NCBI RefSeq assembly: GCF_000719775.1 | Contig: NZ_JOHR01000005.1 | Span: 186,001-250,000, forward strand | DNA from: Streptomyces sp. NRRL F-5135 | GTDB taxonomy: Bacteria; Actinomycetota; Actinomycetes; Streptomycetales; Streptomycetaceae | Direction of reading: 5' to 3' | DNA length: 64,000 nt | Shown here: one piece after another, positions 58,170 through 64,000 of the stretch | Numbering within the stretch: the first letter of the stretch is position 1 | Layout of the letters: each line of letters opens with the position of its first letter | Position numbers and translations under genes: made by a program | The notes under the pieces: model-generated | The model's database searches: none | What the model was told of the DNA's origin: nothing | What the model saw: only the letters and a program-made list of their open reading frames with translations

Positions 58170-58230
58170 AACTTTGTCAGCCTGATAGTTCAGCCACCAG
58201 TCGGTGGATCGGTATGGAAGGACGGTTCCC

Positions 58231-58947
58231 GTGTCGGAGGCAGCAGAGCTTCCCCCCGCGCCGGACGAGGCACGCACGGTTTTCGGCGAATTCTTTCCGG
58301 AGGCTGTCCGCTACGCGGAGCTGCTGGCGGACGCCGGCGTGAGGCGCGGTCTGATCGGTCCACGCGAGGTACCACGGCTGTGGGAGCGGCACCTCCTGAA
58401 CTGCGCGGTGCTCTCCGAGGTTGTTCCCGAAGGGGTCATGGTCTGCGATGTGGGCTCGGGCGCCGGGCTCCCCGGCATCCCCCTGGCGTTGGTGCGGCCG
58501 GATTTGAAGATCACGTTGCTGGAGCCCCTGCTACGTCGGACCACCTTCCTCCAGGAAGTGGTGGAACTGCTGGGCCTGGATCATGTGACGGTGGTACGCG
58601 GCCGGGCCGAAGAAGTGCTCGGCACTCTTCAGCCCGTACATGTGGTGACGGCCCGGGCGGTGGCCCCGTTGGACCGTCTGGCCGGCTGGGGCGTTCCGCT
58701 GCTCCGTCCGTACGGCGAGATGCTGGCGCTCAAGGGCGACACGGCCGAGGAAGAGATCAAGGGGGCTCGTGCGGCACTGAGCAAGCTGGGTGTGGTGGGG
58801 ACCTCGGTGTTGCATGTCGGCGAAGGCATCGTCGACCCGCTGGCCACCGTGGTGCGCGTGGAGGCCGGGGAGAGCCCCGGCGGCGTGCGGTTCGCCACCA
58901 AGCGGGCCAAGGCTGCTCGAGCCGGTCGGGCGCGTCGCCGCCGTTGA
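58231..58947 (+). CDS. rsmG: 16S rRNA m7G527 methyltransferase RsmG
   Basis: 238 residues. SAM-binding motif VCDVGSGAGLPGIPLAL, HLLNCAVLSEVVPEG and VVTARAVAPLDRLAGWGVPL. It methylates G527 of 16S rRNA; loss gives low-level streptomycin resistance in this genus. GTG at 58231 with GGAAGG at 58216-58221; a GTG at 58204 in the same frame would add nine residues but has no ribosome site. Confidence 0.95.
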   Translation: MSEAAELPPAPDEARTVFGEFFPEAVRYAELLADAGVRRGLIGPREVPRLWERHLLNCAVLSEVVPEGVMVCDVGSGAGLPGIPLALVRPDLKITLLEPLLRRTTFLQEVVELLGLDHVTVVRGRAEEVLGTLQPVHVVTARAVAPLDRLAGWGVPLLRPYGEMLALKGDTAEEEIKGARAALSKLGVVGTSVLHVGEGIVDPLATVVRVEAGESPGGVRFATKRAKAARAGRARRRR

Positions 58948-59048
58948 GTCGGGCCATGCGCCTGGTGAGCGGTGGTGCTCCATACAAGCTGCCGTACGCG
59001 GGTACTACGGAGTGTCGTAACAGCCTGGCATAGCGGCCCGTGCATCGT

Positions 59049-59062
59049 GTTTCACGTGAAAC
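59049..59062. promoter_or_regulatory. parS site upstream of parA
   Basis: GTTTCACGTGAAAC, exact match to the ParB-binding core, in the rsmG-parA gap. Confidence 0.93.
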
Positions 59063-59148
59063 GTCGCTCACTGCTGCAAGGAATCATCGGCCGAGGTCGC
59101 GCGGCTACCACATCGCGCGACCGGAAGCCCCTCGAAAGGGGGACGGGG

Positions 59149-59175
59149 TTGTCCACAGAGGCGGATTCATCCACA
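59149..59175. promoter_or_regulatory. DnaA boxes upstream of parA
   Basis: Perfect TTGTCCACA at 59149-59157 and one-mismatch TCATCCACA at 59167-59175, within 65 bp of the parA ATG. Confidence 0.6.
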
Positions 59176-59211
59176 GATCCACGGACCTCGCTGGTTCCTG
59201 ACCCCGAAAGC

Positions 59212-60284
<1,073 letters not shown>

Positions 60285-60288
<4 letters not shown>

Positions 60289-61403
60289 GTGGGGGCCGTA
60301 GGGGCTTGGGACGCGGGCTCGGTGCCCTGATTCCCAGCGCTCCGCAGGAGAATCAGACGTCCTCCCCTGAAGGGGCAGCGGCCTCTTCAGGAGCGGGGGC
60401 GGTTTTGACCGCGGACCGCGGGGTGGCTGCGGCGAAGGTGGCCTCCCTGCCACCGGGGCCCGTCGTTCCGGAGCCGGCGACAGTCGCACCGACGGCTGAG
60501 ACGCTGAATGAGTTGCGGTCGGTGGACGGGGCGCATTTCGCCGAGGTACCGGTCGACCTGATCGTGCCCAATCCTCGTCAGCCTCGTAAGGAATTCGACG
60601 AGGACGCGCTCGCCGAACTGGTCACGTCCATCAAGGAAGTGGGGCTCCTCCAGCCTGTTGTCGTACGACAGTCGGGTCCTGAAGCCTATGAGCTCATCAT
60701 GGGCGAACGGCGTTTGCGGGCCTGCCGGGAAGCCGGCCTGGAACGTATCCCGGCGATCGTCCGGGCCACGGACGACGGGAAGATGCTTCTCGACGCGCTG
60801 CTGGAGAACCTGCACCGCGCTCAGCTGAACCCCCTCGAAGAGGCCGCGGCCTACGATCAGCTGCTCAAGGACTTCAGCTGCACACAAGAGCAGTTGGCGG
60901 ACCGGATCGGGCGTTCACGCCCGCAGGTCGGCAACACCCTACGGTTGCTACGGCTCTCCGGCCCGGTACAGCGGCGGGTCGCTGCCGGGGTCCTGTCGGC
61001 CGGTCATGCTCGGGCGCTTCTCTCCGTGAAGGATGCGGAGGAGCAAGACCGACTGGCCCATCGCATCGTGGCGGAGGGACTCTCAGTACGGTCGGTCGAG
61101 GAGATCGTCAGGCTGATGGACTCGGAGCCTGAGAGCGCGCCCAAGCACAAGGGGCCCAGGGCCGGTGCCCGTGTGTCGCCGGCGCTGACCGATCTGGCGT
61201 CCCGGCTCTCCGACCGGTTCGACACTCGGGTGAAGGTCGATCTGGGGCAGAAGAAGGGGAAGATCGTCGTCGAGTTCGCGTCGATGGAGGATCTGGAACG
61301 CATCCTCGGCACCCTGGCCCCAGGTGAAGGACGAGTGTTGGAGAAGGGCCTTTCCGAAGGTGTCGGAGACGGGGAGGACGAGGAGCCGCAGCGCGCGGGC
61401 TGA
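60285..61403 (+). CDS. parB: chromosome partitioning protein ParB (Noc/Spo0J family)
   Basis: 372 residues. [14 protein letters not shown] start, CTP-binding ParB domain with [20 protein letters not shown] and [23 protein letters not shown] ([20 protein letters not shown]) and a C-terminal dimerisation domain ([20 protein letters not shown]). Loads at parS and spreads as a clamp. GTG at 60285 overlaps parA. A hairpin terminator follows. Confidence 0.96.
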
Positions 61404-61423
61404 CACTCTTCGCCAGCCTCTGG

Positions 61424-61460
61424 GCGGGCCGGTTTCCCTGCTGACGGGAACCCGGCCCGC
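61424..61460 (+). terminator. parB terminator
   Basis: GCGGGCCGGTTTCCC (61424-61438) pairs with GGGAACCCGGCCCGC (61446-61460) with one mismatch, followed by CTTTTCT. Confidence 0.85.
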
Positions 61461-61599
61461 CTTTTCTGTCTCTCGGTGTGCCAGGAACCTATGGGTGGAT
61501 ACGATGCGTTGTGTACGGCGCAGCCATCCTGCTTCGGGAACGGAGTGCGCCGACCGCTGCCCGCGGAGCGGCAGGTGAAGGAAGTGAGGATCAGCCTCC

Positions 61600-62217
61600 A
61601 TGGGGCGTCGGCTCGTACCGCTCACATTGGACAACCTTCCGGACCTCCCCGGACGTTGCCGCGCATGTGTCTTCTGGGAGCTGGATCCGGTACGCGGAGA
61701 GGCTGCGGTAAGGACAGGCAGAGCGGCGGAGGAGAAAGAAGCATGGATCTCCGCGGTCCTGCTGGAGTGGGGATCCTGCGGCCGCGTCGCCTACGTCGAT
61801 GACGTGCCGGTCGGCTTCGTGCTGTACGCACCGCCGGCGTATGTGCCGCGCTCCATGGCCTTCCCGACGAGCCCGGCGTCCTCGGACGCCGCACAGCTCA
61901 TGACGGCATGGATCAGGCCGGGCCACCAGGGCCAGGGGCTGGGCCGCGTACTGGCTCAGGCGGTGGCCAAGGATCTGCTGCGCCGGGAATTCAAAGCGAT
62001 CGAGGCATTCGGCGATGCCCGGTGGAAGGGTTCGGCGTGTGTTCTGCCCGCCGAATATCTGCTGGCCGTGGGCTTCAAGACCGTTCGTCCTCATCAGCGG
62101 TACCCGCGTCTGCGGCTGGAGCTGCGGACCACGCTGTCCTGGAAAGAGGACGTAGAGCTTGCGCTGGACCGGTTGCTGGGCGCTGTGAAGAAGGAGCCCG
62201 CTCTGCGGCCGCTCTGA
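61600..62217 (+). CDS. GNAT-family N-acetyltransferase
   Basis: 205 residues. GNAT fold with the acetyl-CoA loop TAWIRPGHQGQGLGRVLAQA (R/Q-x-x-G-x-G/A) near 110-130 and VGFVLYAPPAYVPRSMAFPT before it. LVPLTLDNLPDLP starts the domain. The substrate is unknown. Located between parB and the convergent trxA in streptomycetes. ATG at 61600 with GGAAGTGAGG about 10 nt upstream. Confidence 0.85.
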   Translation: MGRRLVPLTLDNLPDLPGRCRACVFWELDPVRGEAAVRTGRAAEEKEAWISAVLLEWGSCGRVAYVDDVPVGFVLYAPPAYVPRSMAFPTSPASSDAAQLMTAWIRPGHQGQGLGRVLAQAVAKDLLRREFKAIEAFGDARWKGSACVLPAEYLLAVGFKTVRPHQRYPRLRLELRTTLSWKEDVELALDRLLGAVKKEPALRPL

Positions 62218-62290
62218 GTCGGCCGTCGGCCGAATCGCCATACGCCCATAACGGCGGGGCAGCGCTTGTCCGTGCTTGCCCATAAGAAAA

Positions 62291-62328
62291 GAAACGGACT
62301 CGCCTCCTGCCGGAGGCGAGTCCGTTTC
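62291..62328. terminator. bidirectional terminator, overlapping a parS site
   Basis: GAAACGGACTCGCCTCC (62291-62307) pairs perfectly with GGAGGCGAGTCCGTTTC (62312-62328), 17 bp, loop TGCC. Flanked by A-rich sequence on the left. It sits between the convergent GNAT gene and trxA. Confidence 0.85.
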
Positions 62329-62337
62329 ACGTGAAAC
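62324..62337. promoter_or_regulatory. parS site nested in the GNAT/trxA terminator
   Basis: GTTTCACGTGAAAC, exact core; its first five bases are the end of the terminator stem. Confidence 0.92.
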
Positions 62338-62364
62338 ATTGAGCAGCCGGTCTCGGCCGCGTCT

Positions 62365-62700
62365 TTACTTGTGGCTGATGAAGTCTTCCAGGTCACGTAC
62401 GAGCGCGGCCTTGGGCTTGGCGCCGACGATGGTCTTGGCAACCTCGCCGTTCTGGTAGACGTTCAGCGTCGGGATGGACATGACGCCGTACTTGGCAGCC
62501 GTGGCCGGATTCTCGTCGATGTTGAGCTTGACGACCTCGATCTTGTCGCCGTGCTCGGCCGCGATGGCCTCCAGCGACGGGGCGATCTGGCGGCACGGTC
62601 CGCACCAGGCGGCCCAGAAGTCCACCAGTACGGGCTTGTCACTCTTGAGGACGTCCTCTTCGAAGGAGTCGTCGGTCACGTGCTTCAGGTCGCCGGCCAC
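62365..62700 (-). CDS. trxA: thioredoxin
   Basis: 111 residues. The redox site WCGPC lies at 32-36 in VLVDFWAAWCGPCRQIAP, and the conserved cis-Pro is in YGVMSIPTLNVYQNG. Reduces protein disulfides with electrons from TrxB, encoded 41 bp upstream. GTG start at 62700. The operon with trxB is normally under an oxidative-stress sigma factor in this genus (SigR for the trxBA operon), not demonstrable here. Confidence 0.97.
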   Translation of the reverse strand: MAGDLKHVTDDSFEEDVLKSDKPVLVDFWAAWCGPCRQIAPSLEAIAAEHGDKIEVVKLNIDENPATAAKYGVMSIPTLNVYQNGEVAKTIVGAKPKAALVRDLEDFISHK

Positions 62701-62741
62701 GGCGGCCTCCTTACCTTGTGGGTTGGGTGGGGATGAGCGAG

Positions 62742-63716
62742 TCAGACGGTCGCGGTTTTCTCCGGCTCGGCAGTCGTCTCGCTGTCGCTCAGGGCGGCGA
62801 GGTAGCGCTCCGCGTCCAGCGCCGCGGAGCAGCCCGTGCCGGCAGCGGTGATCGCCTGGCGGTAGGTGTGGTCGACGACATCACCGGCACCGAAGACACC
62901 GGGCTGGTTCGTCCGTGTCGACGGGGCATCCACGGTCAGGTAGCCCTCGCTGTCCAGATCCAGCTGGCCCTTGAAGAGCTCTGTCCGCGGGTCGTGGCCC
63001 ACGGCGATGAAGAGCCCCGTCACGGCGAGCGGCGATGTCTCGCCGGTCTTGGTGTTGCGCAGGGTCAGTCCCGAGAGCTTCTGCTCTCCGTGGATCTCGG
63101 CGACCTCGCTGTCCCAGGCGAACTTGATCTTGGGGTCGGCGAAGGCGCGGTCCTGCATGGCCTTGGAGGCGCGCAGAGTGTCCCGGCGGTGGACGATGGT
63201 GACGGACTTGGCGAAGCGGGACAGGAAGGTGGCTTCCTCCATCGCCGTGTCGCCGCCGCCGATCACGGCGATGTCCTGGTCCTTGAAGAAGAAGCCGTCG
63301 CAGGTGGCGCACCAGGAGACGCCTCGTCCGGAGAGCGTGTCCTCGTTGGGCAGGCCGAGCTTGCGGTGCTGGGAGCCAGTGGTGACGATCACGGCCTTGG
63401 CGCGGTGGACGGTGCCGGCCGTGTCGGTGACCGTCTTGATGTCGCCGGTGAGGTCGACGGCGATGACGTCGTCCGGGACCAGCTCGGCACCGAAGCGCTC
63501 GGCCTGCGCCCGCATGTTGTCCATGAGGTCCGGCCCCATGATGCCGTCGCGGAACCCAGGGAAGTTCTCCACATCGGTGGTGTTCATCAGCGCACCACCG
63601 GCGGTGACGGCTCCCTCGAAGACCAGCGGCTTCAGCGAGGCGCGCGCGGTGTACAGCGCGGCCGTGTAGCCGGCTGGTCCGGACCCGATGATGATCACGT
63701 TACGGACGTCGGTCAC
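62742..63716 (-). CDS. trxB: thioredoxin-disulfide reductase
   Basis: 324 residues. FAD motif [19 protein letters not shown], redox-active CATC (Cys136 and Cys139) in [21 protein letters not shown] motif [15 protein letters not shown] and the C-terminal FAD motif [20 protein letters not shown]. Transfers NADPH electrons to thioredoxin. GTG at 63716. First gene of trxB-trxA. Confidence 0.97.
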   Translation of the reverse strand: MTDVRNVIIIGSGPAGYTAALYTARASLKPLVFEGAVTAGGALMNTTDVENFPGFRDGIMGPDLMDNMRAQAERFGAELVPDDVIAVDLTGDIKTVTDTAGTVHRAKAVIVTTGSQHRKLGLPNEDTLSGRGVSWCATCDGFFFKDQDIAVIGGGDTAMEEATFLSRFAKSVTIVHRRDTLRASKAMQDRAFADPKIKFAWDSEVAEIHGEQKLSGLTLRNTKTGETSPLAVTGLFIAVGHDPRTELFKGQLDLDSEGYLTVDAPSTRTNQPGVFGAGDVVDHTYRQAITAAGTGCSAALDAERYLAALSDSETTAEPEKTATV

Positions 63717-63835
63717 GGGTTTGTTCCTCGTCTCTACAGCAGACTGCCTACTGGGGCCGGATCAACGACTTTCACCCCATCCAACGGATCCTAAGGGTCT
63801 CGCATTCCCCAGATGCCGCGGCCGGGAGGGTGTCG

Positions 63836-64000
63836 TCAGCGGCGGGGGTAGGAGTGTGTCAGCAGCAGCTTGCCCTTGGCCTCGGGGGCGCTGCCCACAC
63901 ATGCCGCATCGACCACGTACGCCTGGACCTGAGTGCCGTCGACGAGGTGCGGGAGGACGACGAGATAGGCGCGGCTGCCCTGGTAGGTGCCCTGCTCGGC
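63836..64000 (-). CDS. C-terminal 54 residues of a protein upstream of trxB, probable exported or anti-sigma protein
   Basis: Partial: the window edge removes the start. The visible end reads AEQGTYQGSRAYLVVLPHLV, then DGTQVQAYVVDAACVGSAPE and AKGKLLLTHSYPRR before TGA at 63836-63838. In S. coelicolor the gene in this position lies between trxB and sigM, so I infer an equivalent membrane/anti-sigma type protein; the fragment has no diagnostic motif. Confidence 0.6.
   Translation of the reverse strand, partial: AEQGTYQGSRAYLVVLPHLVDGTQVQAYVVDAACVGSAPEAKGKLLLTHSYPRR

Overview
The window is a high-GC actinobacterial chromosome segment. Gene content, order and start-codon use (many GTG starts, ATGA/GTGA overlaps, almost all codons ending in G or C) point to Streptomyces. 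It covers the replication-origin region: gyrA, gyrB, dciA-like DUF721 gene, recF, gnd, dnaN, oriC, dnaA, rpmH, rnpA, yidD, yidC, jag, rsmG, parA, parB, trxA, trxB run in the canonical order. The order matches what I recall of the S. coelicolor centre (srtE1/srtE2, crgA, gyrBA, dnaA-oriC, parAB); that is memory of synteny, not a search.

Region 1 (1-16.4 kb) is catabolic. It holds a truncated MobA-like gene, a branched-chain 2-oxoacid dehydrogenase operon (bkdA-bkdB-bkdC) divergent from an Lrp/AsnC regulator, a TetR regulator translationally coupled to a PaaH-type hydroxyacyl-CoA dehydrogenase, divergent paaN, and the paaABCDE phenylacetyl-CoA epoxidase operon. An uncharacterised TrmH/HTTM/DUF5819 group is set between paaN and paaA. 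A 14-bp palindrome, ACCGAACGATCGGT, occurs identically in the paaH/paaN and paaA promoter regions, and a 12/14 copy lies in front of bkdA. Each copy is accompanied by a perfect DnaA box 24-45 bp away.

Region 2 (16.4-36.8 kb) holds a rhodanese, a J-domain protein and a DUF2252 protein. It then has the actinobacterial cell-growth signalling cluster fhaA-fhaB-pstP-rodA-pbpA-pknB, two class E sortases, a pabA/trpG-type amidotransferase, DUF881, crgA, a rhomboid protease, a cyclophilin and small DUF5324/DUF6344 proteins. A compact cluster of four perfect DnaA boxes, three of them between arms of a 19-bp inverted repeat, lies between crgA and the rhomboid gene.

Region 3 (36.9-48.9 kb) has tRNA-Ala and tRNA-Ile, an HTH regulator, a second membrane Ser/Thr kinase, a secreted protein, a DLW-39 peptide, DUF3566, gyrA, gyrB and the DUF721 gene. 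Region 4 (48.9-64 kb) is recF through trxB. oriC is the dnaN-dnaA gap (52276-53231), with at least 13 DnaA-box-like 9-mers. Three parS sites (GTTTCACGTGAAAC) lie at 59049, 59338 and 62324. The right edge cuts the C-terminus of a gene next to trxB.

No insertion sequence, prophage, CRISPR array or biosynthetic cluster is visible. The least ordinary signals are regulatory: the shared operator plus DnaA-box architecture over the phenylacetate and branched-chain genes, the satellite DnaA-box cluster, parS sites embedded in a terminator and in the parA reading frame, and several short-period tandem repeats.
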